Assembly (NCBI RefSeq): GCF_015207005.2
Contig: NZ_JADEXS020000001.1
Location: 1,240,001-1,304,000 of the forward strand
Length of the DNA stretch: 64,000 bases
Direction: 5' to 3'
Source: Desmonostoc muscorum LEGE 12446
Lineage (GTDB): Bacteria; Cyanobacteriota; Cyanobacteriia; Cyanobacteriales; Nostocaceae
This document shows, one piece after another, positions 51,387 to 60,587 of this stretch. A program made the position numbers and the translations under genes. Positions within the stretch are counted from its first letter, which is position 1, and each line of letters opens with the position of its first letter. The notes below the pieces were generated by a model. That model was not told the DNA's origin. It saw only the letters and a list, made by a program, of their open reading frames with translations, and searched no databases.

Positions 51387-53567
51387 TTAATCAATCAGGT
51401 TTGAGGCTACACCAGTTGAGCGTAATGCCATATTTATGAGAGTTTTTTGGGAATTGGCTTCCGGAGAATCGTCATAGGGACGGCGTTGAATGTAAGTGCC
51501 ATTAGCTTGTAACTCCCAAGCTTGGCGATTATCTGCGAGCATAATTCCCAGGATTTCTTGCAAATCTTTAGCAATATCTGGGTCTTTGATTGGGGTAATT
51601 ACTTCTACTCGTCGATCTAAGTTGCGACGCATCCAGTCGGCACTGCCGATATAAATTTCCTCTTGTGTGTTGTTATGAAAATAAAAAATCCGAGAGTGTT
51701 CTAAAAAGCGACCGATAATGCTGATTATGTGAATGTTTTCACTAATGTCTTTGAGTCCAGGACGCAAACAGCAAACGCCCCTGATAATTAAATCGATTTG
51801 CACTCCGGCGCGGGAAGCTTCATATAAAGTGGCGATAATTTCTGGATCGACTAGGGAATTCATTTTGGCTACAATGCGCCCAGAAAAGCCATTTTGAACA
51901 TTTTCGATTTCGCGGCGAATGAGTGCCAAAAAGCGATCGCGCATATTCACAGGTGCAACCAACACCTCTCGATAAGACTTTTGCCGCGAGTAGCCTGTCA
52001 AAAAATTAAATAAATCTGTGATGTCAGCGCCTACTTCTTCACGGCAAGTAAACAATCCCAAATCTGTATACAAACGTGCAGTTTTTGGGTTATAATTACC
52101 AGTCCCAATATGTACGTAGCGACGCATCCGGTCTTTTTCCCGCCGTACCACCAAAACAGTTTTACTGTGGGTTTTCAGCCCCACTAAACCATAGACAACG
52201 TGAACTCCAACTCTTTCTAGTCGTCTTGCCCAATAAATATTATTCTCTTCGTCAAACCGCGCTTTTAATTCCACCAGCACAGATACCTGCTTGCCATTTT
52301 CGGCAGCGGCGATTAATGCGTTGACTATGGGTGAGTCGCCGGAAGTCCGGTAAAGAGTCATCTTGATGGCTAGTACATCCGGGTCGTAGGCAGCATGGGT
52401 AATAAAACGCACCACTGAGGCGGAAAAAGATTGATAGGGATGGTGTACTAACAAATCTTTTTCACGAATTACCGAAAAAAAGTCTTTTCCTTCGTCTGTT
52501 TCGAGTGCATCTGGGTCTAAACTGGGTTCTTTAAGACGTTGTAGGCGTGATGGTACAACAGATTGACGTGGTGGATCTTTGAGTTCTGGTACTGGTAAGG
52601 ACATGAAAGACATCAAATCCCGCAGTCCTACAAGACCATCTACTTCGTAAACATCACTATCTGTTAATTCTAAATCTTGCAATAAGCGCGATCGCACTGG
52701 TTCTGGTGTTTGGGATTGAATTTCTAGCCTGACAGGACTTCCACCCAAACGCCGTTTTCGCAATTCTTGTTCGATCGCTAATAATAAATCATCTGCTTCA
52801 TCTTCTTCTAAGACTAAATCAGCGTCGCGGGTGATGCGGAACGGATGATATTCTTGAATATTCATCCCTGGAAATAGAGATTCCAAGTTATGAGCGATCG
52901 CTTGTTCTAAAGGTACCCCAACCCAGTGAATCGGTTTTTCATTATCTGGGGTTGCCAACTCACGAGGTATCGGTAAAAATCGCGGCAGAACGTTAGGAAC
53001 TTTTACTCTGGCAAAGAATTCTTCATCGGTGTCTGGATTTTTCACCACAACTGCCAAATTCAGACTGAGATTAGAAATAAAAGGAAACGGGTGACTGGGA
53101 TCAACAGCCAACGGAGTCAAAACTGGAAAAACTTGTTCTTCAAAATAGCTGTTGAGATGATTTCGCTGTGTCTGATTTAAATCTATATAATTCAGGATAT
53201 GGATGCCGTGATTTGCTAATAGCGGTCGAAGCACTTGCTCAAAATGTTGATGCTGTTTCTTGACCTGGGGAATCAGAGTAGACCGAATATCGTCTAGCTG
53301 TTGTTGTGGTGTGCGACCATCGGGAGTTAACAGACTGACCTTCGCTTCTACTTGTTGCTTTAAACCAGCAACCCGCACCATAAAAAACTCATCTAAATTA
53401 GAACAGAAGATTGCTAAAAATTTCAAACGTTCGAGAAGAGGAGTGCGATCGTCACAGGCTTCATGTAAAACTCTGCCATTAAACTCTAACCAGCTTAACT
53501 CTCGGTTAAGATAATATTGTGGATCGTTAAGATTGATCGGGGTAGTACTTTTTTTAGATTTCGCCAT
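51387..53567 (-). CDS. ppk1: Polyphosphate kinase 1
   Basis: This protein of about 726 residues makes polyphosphate from ATP. Start MAKSKKSTTPINL is preferred; the frame extends ten codons to 53,597 (MATPACPLVI). The N-terminal domain shows YLNRELSWLEFNGRVLHEA. The head domain is followed by the two catalytic domains, with RRYVHIGTGNYNPKTARLYTD holding the autophosphorylated histidine and FLEHSRIFYF the second conserved histidine. Arg and Lys residues for phosphate binding (IKMTLYRTSGDSPIV) are present. The protein is full length. Confidence 0.96.
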   Translation of the reverse strand: MAKSKKSTTPINLNDPQYYLNRELSWLEFNGRVLHEACDDRTPLLERLKFLAIFCSNLDEFFMVRVAGLKQQVEAKVSLLTPDGRTPQQQLDDIRSTLIPQVKKQHQHFEQVLRPLLANHGIHILNYIDLNQTQRNHLNSYFEEQVFPVLTPLAVDPSHPFPFISNLSLNLAVVVKNPDTDEEFFARVKVPNVLPRFLPIPRELATPDNEKPIHWVGVPLEQAIAHNLESLFPGMNIQEYHPFRITRDADLVLEEDEADDLLLAIEQELRKRRLGGSPVRLEIQSQTPEPVRSRLLQDLELTDSDVYEVDGLVGLRDLMSFMSLPVPELKDPPRQSVVPSRLQRLKEPSLDPDALETDEGKDFFSVIREKDLLVHHPYQSFSASVVRFITHAAYDPDVLAIKMTLYRTSGDSPIVNALIAAAENGKQVSVLVELKARFDEENNIYWARRLERVGVHVVYGLVGLKTHSKTVLVVRREKDRMRRYVHIGTGNYNPKTARLYTDLGLFTCREEVGADITDLFNFLTGYSRQKSYREVLVAPVNMRDRFLALIRREIENVQNGFSGRIVAKMNSLVDPEIIATLYEASRAGVQIDLIIRGVCCLRPGLKDISENIHIISIIGRFLEHSRIFYFHNNTQEEIYIGSADWMRRNLDRRVEVITPIKDPDIAKDLQEILGIMLADNRQAWELQANGTYIQRRPYDDSPEANSQKTLINMALRSTGVASNLID

Positions 53568-53716
53568 AATAACTAAAGGGCAGGCAGGTGTAGCCATTTA
53601 ACTGGGGACAATAAACATAGTAAGTTAAATGGTGCTTGAGGGTTACGCCCAAGCAACAGTTAGTTATATGTAAGTTTTATAGCTGCTTTCAATTATTTCA
53701 AATATTATGTCTTTCG

Positions 53717-53876
53717 TAGGGGCACACAGCTATGTGCCCCTACAAAATTATGTATAAGAATGCAAATCATTGCTCACAGCATATTAGGAATTAACAACAA
53801 ATAAATTACTACTAATTGTGGGGTGGGCGTCTCGCCCGCCCTTAGTTAGGGGCGGACAAGATGTCCACCCCACAAG
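53717..53876. repeat. Dispersed palindromes downstream of ppk1 start
   Basis: GTAGGGGCACACAG..CTATGTGCCCCTAC at 53,717-53,744, and a larger inverted repeat TGGGGTGGGCGTCTCG to TGTCCACCCCA at 53,819-53,873. No gene is present between 53,600 and 54,476. Confidence 0.55.
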
Positions 53877-53908
53877 AAAAGTTGGATGTTTTTATTTGGA
53901 AGTCCCTT

Positions 53909-54073
53909 AGAGGATGTTTGAAAAGTGTCGTATAACACATTAAATTCTGACATTACCCCCCAACCCCCCTTATAAAGGGGGGCTTTAAGAGATTATTCCC
54001 CCCATTTACAAGGGGGGGTTAGGGGGGGTATTAGACACTTTGGGTAATAAATATAGCTTTTCAAACACCCTCT
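53909..54073. mobile_element. MITE, GAGGATGTTTGAAAAG family, about 165 bp
   Basis: Ends GAGGATGTTTGAAAAG and CTTTTCAAACACCCTC are inverted repeats of about 16 bp. The inside carries two CCCCCC..TTATAAAGGGGGG-type hairpins. Flanks are TTA and TTC, close to the TAA target of sister copies. No coding capacity. Confidence 0.7.
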
Positions 54074-54476
54074 TCCCCATAAAGATGCACTGAAGATTTA
54101 GCAAAGATATGACATAGATATTTCTGAAAATTTTTGAGTAATTATTAAGCGCAGTTTACAGAAAATGCTGGTATTCAAACCAGTTTAAAGCCGCACATTT
54201 AGTAATTTTTAGATGTAGTTTTCCCAAATACGAAGTTTAGTAAGCATTACCACAACTACTATACAGGCATCAATTAGGCAGAAGCTTTGCTGCATTTCTG
54301 ATTTGATTAAGATTTTGATGCTGGCACTCAGCTTTACACTAACAATTTTTCTATTAATTTTTTTAAATTATCACCAACAATATTTTGAAAAAATTCAGTG
54401 TTATTACTGAAATGTTTATGGTAAGCAATAGTTATATTGAAAACGCAAAGATGAATACACAAGGAGCTTGTGAATC

Positions 54477-54878
54477 ATGAAACTTTCTACAATTATCAAA
54501 GGCAGTGTTTGCGTATTAGGTTTAGTTGGTGTTGGTAATTTCTTTGCAGCACCTGCAAATGCAGGAGATGCTGCTGCTCGTGGTGCAGTTACAGTAGTTA
54601 GACCATCAGGTTCTTCTATCAGCGTCAGTGGTGAATTGACTGCACCTACTGGTACTCAATTCCCCGGTCCATTAACTATTACACCTACAGTTAGTGCAGC
54701 AGGTACAAACGCTGAACTTGTAGACAGCTTGGAAATCGACCCAGGTACAATTGAAGCCTCAGCATTGGAAACCGGCGGCACAATCGAAGGAGCCGTCGCA
54801 GCACTAATTACCGGCTTTACAAGTATTGAAGACGTAACAGCCCTTGTTAGAGCAGCTAGTGTTGGCGGTTTAGAATAG
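54477..54878 (+). CDS. Small secreted protein A of a paralogous pair, unknown
   Basis: This 133-residue protein has a signal peptide (IIKGSVCVLGLVGVGNFFAAPANA, cleavage near 29) after a good ribosome binding site (AAGGAGCT). The mature part begins GDAAARGAVTVVRPSGSSISVSGELTAPTG and contains LTITPTVSAAG, rich in beta-forming and small residues. It lacks cysteine after the signal region. A paralogue with the pattern ARGAV-x-x-V-x-PSG, SVSGEL, LTITPT lies at 55,474. It looks like a small extracellular or envelope structural subunit; I know no family name. GLE is the C-terminus, as in the paralogue (ALE). Confidence 0.7.
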   Translation: MKLSTIIKGSVCVLGLVGVGNFFAAPANAGDAAARGAVTVVRPSGSSISVSGELTAPTGTQFPGPLTITPTVSAAGTNAELVDSLEIDPGTIEASALETGGTIEGAVAALITGFTSIEDVTALVRAASVGGLE

Positions 54879-55473
54879 ATTGATTCTTATCTGAGATCAA
54901 ATCACGATGGTGTAAAAACCCATCAGATTTTAGCCTAGATGCTTTTGGCTTTGGTTTGACGAGGCATTGCCAGCAGTAGAGATAAAATTATTTTGCATCC
55001 CCACGCTAGGCATTTGCATCAAAATATTTGGTAATACGCAAATAAACTCCTTTACAGACTATCCTTTACCTAGATCCATAGTGTTTGATGCGGGATAAGG
55101 TACAAAGGGATATCTAAGAGATTGAAGAAAAAACACAGCCCCTTAAATGCAAATGAGGGGCAGTATTTCCAAACTTATCCACTATATTACCATATAAACC
55201 CGGTTTCTTGAAGAAATCGGGCTTTTGATATTTGTTTCAATAGATACTTCACGAAATCTTTTAAATTAGGCAAGAGGCAAGAGGCAATAGGCAATAGACA
55301 AAAACTAGAAAGCAATAGCCACAAGACAATAACGCAATAATTACTCTTGCTTTTTGCCCTTTGCCTTTTGCCTTTCTTGACTAAGTGTCAATCCTTATAC
55401 CAAATTTTAGTAGTCTAGCAATCAAATCTTTTCAGAAGTTACCGCTATATTTCTCATGCCAATCTAAAAGAGC
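54879..55473. other. Gap with hairpins and GGCAAGA/TTTGCCT repeats
   Basis: Contains a small hairpin GATGG..CCATC (54,906-54,924), a palindrome CCCGGTTTCTTGAAGAAATC with GGGCTTTT (55,199-55,226, terminator-like), and heptamer-type AGGCAAG/AGGCAAT repeats with their complement (55,268-55,375). No gene. Confidence 0.55.
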
Positions 55474-55935
55474 ATGAGGAATAAAATAAACATGTATAGC
55501 GTGTTTTGTCAATTACCTGTAACTATTAAAAGAAGCTTTTATTTGCTGGGTTTTATCAGTTTAAGTAATTTTATTACAGCGCCAGTACATGCACAACAAG
55601 CTGTGGCGCGTGGTGCTGTTTCTATAGTTTCACCTTCCGGCGCTTATCAAAGTGTTAGTGGTGAACTGTTCTTGCCTGTTAGCAATAATTTTTTAAATCC
55701 CGGCACAAGCACCACTCTAACAATCACCCCTACTTTTACAAATATCGGGGCAATTAATGAAAGAATAACTTCGTTATCTCTTAAGGTAGGAACAGCCACA
55801 GAAGTAATAACAAACAATAACAATTCACTTTTGAATCAAAATGTACAAACAGTCAATAATTTAACATCAATTCCTGATACAGGATCTCTGATTGAGACAA
55901 CCAACGGCACTAATGGTTTAGAGGCTTTAGAATAG
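55474..55935 (+). CDS. Small secreted protein B of a paralogous pair, unknown
   Basis: This 153-residue paralogue of the protein at 54,477 may start at MYSVFCQL (seventh codon). The signal region is SFYLLGFISLSNFITAPVHA, and the mature part starts QQAVARGAVSIVSPSGAYQSVSGELFLPV. LTITPTFTNIGAINERITSL matches the partner's LTITPTVSAAG. The remainder is asparagine- and threonine-rich (TNNNNSLLNQNVQTVNN). Like its partner it is probably an extracellular subunit. The large outer-membrane protein on the other strand at 57,323 might be its export or anchoring partner, but there is no direct proof. Confidence 0.65.
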   Translation: MRNKINMYSVFCQLPVTIKRSFYLLGFISLSNFITAPVHAQQAVARGAVSIVSPSGAYQSVSGELFLPVSNNFLNPGTSTTLTITPTFTNIGAINERITSLSLKVGTATEVITNNNNSLLNQNVQTVNNLTSIPDTGSLIETTNGTNGLEALE

Positions 55936-55974
55936 TTGAAAAACTATATTAATTTTGTGGCTATTTTGATCTAA

Positions 55975-56237
55975 GAGGATGTTTTAAAAGTCATGATTGA
56001 TGTATCAAATATTTTTTTACCCCACCCTAACCCTCCCCTTATAAAGGGGAGGGAACTAGATTTTCTATTTCCCCCATATCGGGGGGATTAAGGGGGGTAA
56101 TTCCAGTTGTGTATACACCGTAGCCCCTTATAAAGGCGAGGGAACCAGATTTTCTTGTTTCCCCCCAATATATCAGGGGGATTAAGGGGGGTAATAATTC
56201 GATTAAAATCACAACATACCACTTTTGAAACAACCTC
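55975..56237. mobile_element. MITE, GAGGATGTTT family, 263 bp, TAA target duplication
   Basis: Ends GAGGATGTTTTAAAAGT and ACTTTTGAAACAACCTC, flanked by TAA on both sides. Inside are two units with CCCCTTATAAAGGGG-type hairpins and GGGGGATTAAGGGGGG. The element fragment at 39,237 is homologous to its right part. No coding capacity. Confidence 0.75.
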
Positions 56238-56264
56238 TAAAGATTGAATAGCTTAATGCAAAAT

Positions 56265-56891
56265 TTAGCTATTATTGCCAGCATTAAAAATCTGTTCAGC
56301 AGTTAAATTCAATTCTGGGAAAGTGGGTGAGATAATGCCATTGCTCCCACAACACTGATTGAGTTGGTATTCACCCTCAATCAGTGAATAAACTGATATT
56401 GTGGGCTGTTTGGGATTGCCAATAAACCGCCTTCCTGCCAATGCAGCGTAGTCTACAATCCAGTATTCTGGAATGCCTATAGCCTCGTATTGACCTAGTT
56501 TTGTGAAATAGTCATCTCTCCAATTGGTACTAACGACCTCAATCACCAGAGGAATTGATCCGCCCTGAGTCACTGTAGATTGTTTTTTCCACAGTGGTTC
56601 ATTTACCAGATTGGAGCGATTAATTATTAATATATCTGGTGAATAACCGGATTCATTTTCAGGTGGTTTGACTAGTGCAGTTTTTGGAATGAAGTAGGGA
56701 AGATTTAGTCGCTTGATATCGACAGATATTTCTAGCGATAAAAAGCCGATAATATCTTCATGGTCTCCTGTTGGTTGTGGCATTTCGATTACAACACCAT
56801 CATGCAGTTCATAACGTTTGCCTGTATTATCAGGGTATCTGGCAACAAATTCATCGAATGTAAATAATTTTCTCTGTAGGGCTTGAGTCAT
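56265..56891 (-). CDS. Uma2 family protein (DUF820)
   Basis: This 208-residue protein has the full Uma2 pattern. MTQALQRKLFTFDEFVARYPDN leads to RYELHDGVVIEMPQPTGDHEDI, then SPDILIINRSNL with the acidic residue, PLVIEVVSTNWRDDY with the Glu of the nuclease core, and YWIVDYAALAGRR. The fold is PD-(D/E)XK and the true substrate is unknown. It begins outside the neighbouring MITE and is intact. Confidence 0.88.
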   Translation of the reverse strand: MTQALQRKLFTFDEFVARYPDNTGKRYELHDGVVIEMPQPTGDHEDIIGFLSLEISVDIKRLNLPYFIPKTALVKPPENESGYSPDILIINRSNLVNEPLWKKQSTVTQGGSIPLVIEVVSTNWRDDYFTKLGQYEAIGIPEYWIVDYAALAGRRFIGNPKQPTISVYSLIEGEYQLNQCCGSNGIISPTFPELNLTAEQIFNAGNNS

Positions 56892-57322
56892 CGGTTAATC
56901 CTCAAACGGTCTTGATAACAAAACTGCAAAATATATTCAGAAAATTTGACAAATTTATTTATAATTATAGTTAAAGCTATCTCTAAAGTTAAATTTTACT
57001 ATACATTATCTATGAAGTTTAATATATGTTATGGCGGTTCTCGTTTACGTGAGGTACACCCCTAGTGGCACGGCATACCCATTGGTGTCAACTTAAGCTC
57101 AAATGCTTGTGCCACATACGCTTTACCCCACCCCTCAATCCCCTCTCCGATCTTCGGGGAGGGGAGGTTTTGCGTCAGCAAAGCCGGGGTGGGGTAACTC
57201 CGGATTGATTGGTAATTGAGTAAGTTTTATATAACGTCATTACAAGGTTTTTACGTTAACTTGACACAGATGGGTATGCCGTGCCTCTACACCTTGCGAT
57301 ATAGTGTTGCACCGCATCTTAC
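56892..57322. mobile_element. Gap with a foldback element (57,068-57,292)
   Basis: GGCACGGCATACCCAT starts the left arm, followed by TGGTGTCAACTTAAG. The right arm ends TTGACACAGATGGGTATGCCGTGCC, broken here as about 31 bp of inverted repeat. The inside has a CCCCACCCC..GGGGTGGGG hairpin. The left end sequence also occurs in the element at 63,340, so they are one family. Confidence 0.6.
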
Positions 57323-60256
57323 CTAAAATCGATAACCTCCTTTAATTTGCATATCAAAGCCATTTTCACCAGTACCAATTAGAGATTCTAGAAAAACATT
57401 ATTATCTGGAAACTGATGTCTAAAAATTAATCCGTAATTTAAGCCAGACACTCGGCTATTTAAACCGACATTTCTTGTAGCATAATTTTTAATATAAGCA
57501 CCAACAGATAAATTTCTACCCAGTCTTTGTAAACCCTTTAACTCATAGAAAAATTTTTCACCGAATTCTAGGTTTGTATTAATATTTAAACCCGTGCTAG
57601 TACTCAGTTCACCACTAAAAAGCCCTAACAACTCACCGTTGCTATTTTCTTGAATAAAAGCGATCGCAGGTGCTAAAGAAAAACTTAAATTTCTTTCTTG
57701 ACGATTAAAGTAATAGCTTAAAACAGTGGAAAAAGGATTATTGGCGTTCGATGCACTATTCCAGTTAATTTGTAATGACGGTACGTGAGTATTGATAGCT
57801 ACTGGTTTTTTATTTGAGTCTAACTGGACATGAGTTTTAATATAGTTAGCCAGAACATTAACATATATGCCCACAGATGGTTCTGGTAAACCTAAATTAT
57901 TATTGGAAACCCCTGGTGCTGAGTCAGCATTGATATTAAACCAAGTTCCCAAGCTAGCGCTATAGTTTAAGTCACCACTAGAACCCGCAGCTAATAATTC
58001 GACTGAAGGTAAAGAGAGATAACCATTAAAGCTGTTAAAACCCACACCTATAAGGTCAACTCTGGTAAGTTCAAAATAATCGAATGCCAAATCAAATGTC
58101 TGGACTGGAATTGGCACTATAGTATTATCTGCTGAACTAAATTTTTGGACAAATTGTCTGCCTTGGGAGTTAGTCAAAATAACTTCTACAGCACTAGATT
58201 CGTTAACGGGAGTAATGCCAGTATTGTTCAAAGGAATTTGATTTCCGATGAAAGTCAAAGGGCCAAATGTTTCATTAGAAAGTCTCAGGGTTGAAAAGAA
58301 TGTTTCACCTGGATCTAAAAGTTCAATATCTCTTTGTAAAAATTGAACTGCACGTCTGTGATTTCCTGTTCTCACTTCCAAAATACTAGAGTTATTTGGA
58401 GTGGTTTTACTCTCAAGTGTGATATTTCCAGATACTTGTTCTAGACCGCTGGCTGCATTAGAATACGCCAAAGTACGATTCAGCCGATTATTAATTTGTC
58501 TTCTTTGATTTGGTGTAGACTTTGTATTTAATTCAGCAAAACTTTCTCCGTTTTGAAACCTTTCTCGTGCTTCTGCTATACTTTCGTCAATATTATCTAT
58601 TTTAATAAATTTAAATATTCCACCTAATGCCAGTCCTAAAGTAGAATTAGCTGTTTGTATACCATCAATACTAAAATCACTAAAATTAGCTGTAATCGAG
58701 AATCCTGGACTCGCAAAAATATTAGAATAACTGGCACTAATTTTTTCTGGGTCGTATTGAATAACGGTGCGGTTATGAGGATAGCTAGCATATAATCTGT
58801 GCCAATCAGAAGTTTTTTGTGGTGTTTGGGATAAAACTTCAAATTGGGGGTCTCTTTTGCCAAAAGATACCCAAAATAAAGAATTTAAATAACTTAAGTC
58901 TCTCTCAGTTTGTGTGAGGTAAGGATTGACTGCTATATTTAATAAATCAGGATTATCAAATCTCCCTCTTTGGGCAATTTTAACACCTGGTAACGAAGAA
59001 ACAGGAGCAGTAAAACCAAAACCTTCACCTGTTAAGATATCGCCCCAAAAAATACCAGCCGCTTCTAGAACAGAATCAGGAATAATTTCGCCTTGTTGGA
59101 GTCTAATATTTCCTCCATCTAATAGAGGCTTGAAATTCGTAGTTGGAAAGGCTTGTAAAATTTGAGGGGTATTAGTAGCATCTAATAAATCAAATAAAGC
59201 TTCGCCACCTTGATTACTCAAAGTCGAACCACTACCAATATTTGGGGTAGGATTTCTCAGAATTGTGACGTTAGGATCTTCAGGATTAACTCCGCTATTA
59301 ATTATCACTCTACCAGCAGGTACTCCTTCAGGATTAATTACTTGTCCTGCGATAGAAACTATAGAAAAATCATTAATTCCAACTTCGCCGATTAACTCGT
59401 CAAAATTTACAGGTAAAGTATTAAGAGATTGTAAACCCCAAAAGGCTTGGGTTGATGTCATATTTTGGGTACTGTAAGTTTCAGAAGATCTACCTTGGTA
59501 AAGAATACCGGCTTGTATACCTTTAGTTTCAATTACTAATCTATTGTTATCGAGAACCCAGTAAAACTGGTCAGATTCAGGAAATTTTCCATAAGTAAAC
59601 TTCTCAATAATCTGATTATCTCCAGAAAATCTGATACTTAAATCTGTATCTATATAATTTTCATCTTCATTTGGTTTAAATAATTGAGGTTTAAAAGTCA
59701 GGTTATCTGTTGGATTAACAATCCAAGGATACCTGTTGGCACTTGTAGTCAGAGCATCAAGAATTATTTTCTTTTGGGTTGCTTGTTGTTGTTTTTTTGT
59801 TCGACGTAGTTTTTCTATTAGTATTTCTTGCTGGAGTGTGTATGGTTTTGGTTGATTGGAGTTTGATGGTTTAATCGTATCTGGTTCAGGTTTTTCTCGA
59901 TCTTCTGGAGGTGGGGCGGGGGGGTTGTCTTTATATTCTTCAATTGGGATAACGTCAGCTATGGTGAATCTGGGTAACTCTTTTGGCTTCTCTAAGTTAG
60001 AATTAGCATTTTTTAAAGCCTGTTTTAGAAGTTCTTTATTTTGGGATTTATCTATTTGATAGGACTTATTATTAGTTATTAAAACAACATTGTTTTGACT
60101 GGTAATATTTAAGGCGATCGCAGATAATTCAATAAATAGAATTTCGCATAAAATTGTTGAAGACAACAAACCTATTCCCAGAATTTTTGCATTTTTCTTG
60201 AATCTCATGAGGGAGATACTGATAGTTATCTGACTTGAATTTTTCAAGGTTTTCAC
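57323..60256 (-). CDS. Predicted outer-membrane beta-barrel protein, 977 residues, unknown
   Basis: The protein starts MKTLKNSSQITISISLMRFKK with a long, signal-peptide-like hydrophobic stretch (ILGIGLLSSTILCEILFIEL, about 29-50). A Pro-rich linker (about 100-145, NPPAPPPEDREKPEPD) and a charged helical segment (about 145-175) follow. The large remainder is rich in beta strands, and the last 300 residues show alternating patterns (LSFSLAPAIAFIQENSNG, FFYELKGLQRLGRNLSVGAYI) ending MQIKGGYRF, with the terminal Phe usual for outer-membrane barrels. Size and layout suggest a secretion channel or surface protein. No named family is recognised; an usher-like role is conceivable but unproven. Confidence 0.7.
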   Translation of the reverse strand: MKTLKNSSQITISISLMRFKKNAKILGIGLLSSTILCEILFIELSAIALNITSQNNVVLITNNKSYQIDKSQNKELLKQALKNANSNLEKPKELPRFTIADVIPIEEYKDNPPAPPPEDREKPEPDTIKPSNSNQPKPYTLQQEILIEKLRRTKKQQQATQKKIILDALTTSANRYPWIVNPTDNLTFKPQLFKPNEDENYIDTDLSIRFSGDNQIIEKFTYGKFPESDQFYWVLDNNRLVIETKGIQAGILYQGRSSETYSTQNMTSTQAFWGLQSLNTLPVNFDELIGEVGINDFSIVSIAGQVINPEGVPAGRVIINSGVNPEDPNVTILRNPTPNIGSGSTLSNQGGEALFDLLDATNTPQILQAFPTTNFKPLLDGGNIRLQQGEIIPDSVLEAAGIFWGDILTGEGFGFTAPVSSLPGVKIAQRGRFDNPDLLNIAVNPYLTQTERDLSYLNSLFWVSFGKRDPQFEVLSQTPQKTSDWHRLYASYPHNRTVIQYDPEKISASYSNIFASPGFSITANFSDFSIDGIQTANSTLGLALGGIFKFIKIDNIDESIAEARERFQNGESFAELNTKSTPNQRRQINNRLNRTLAYSNAASGLEQVSGNITLESKTTPNNSSILEVRTGNHRRAVQFLQRDIELLDPGETFFSTLRLSNETFGPLTFIGNQIPLNNTGITPVNESSAVEVILTNSQGRQFVQKFSSADNTIVPIPVQTFDLAFDYFELTRVDLIGVGFNSFNGYLSLPSVELLAAGSSGDLNYSASLGTWFNINADSAPGVSNNNLGLPEPSVGIYVNVLANYIKTHVQLDSNKKPVAINTHVPSLQINWNSASNANNPFSTVLSYYFNRQERNLSFSLAPAIAFIQENSNGELLGLFSGELSTSTGLNINTNLEFGEKFFYELKGLQRLGRNLSVGAYIKNYATRNVGLNSRVSGLNYGLIFRHQFPDNNVFLESLIGTGENGFDMQIKGGYRF

Positions 60257-60587
60257 AATAAAAAAAATGGCGACTCAAAATATTTGACATTAGCTAATAT
60301 CGGAAAAAATCATTATTTAATACTGAAAATTCGGATTTTTTGTTGATTTATTTGATTCGATGGATTCAACAGTGTTTAGTAAATATAGATAGTGGAAAAA
60401 AATTTGATTTCTTATCCTGCCCGCAAAGAATAAAATAGGATTAAGCAGATTTACTGCAACAAGAGTGTAATTCTTGAGCAAAAATTCAACCTCAGCGAAA
60501 TCACCACAACTCAAAAATTGAGCTATTATTTAGCCGTATAAATACGTAATGTGAGGATATTAAGTTAAAAAAAATGGAGTAAAAAAT
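60257..60587. other. Divergent promoter region, 331 bp
   Basis: AT-rich gap between the divergent outer-membrane protein and histidine kinase genes. No hairpin or repeat of note. The kinase start is preceded by AATGGAGTAAAAAAT, with GGAG as ribosome binding site. Confidence 0.45.
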
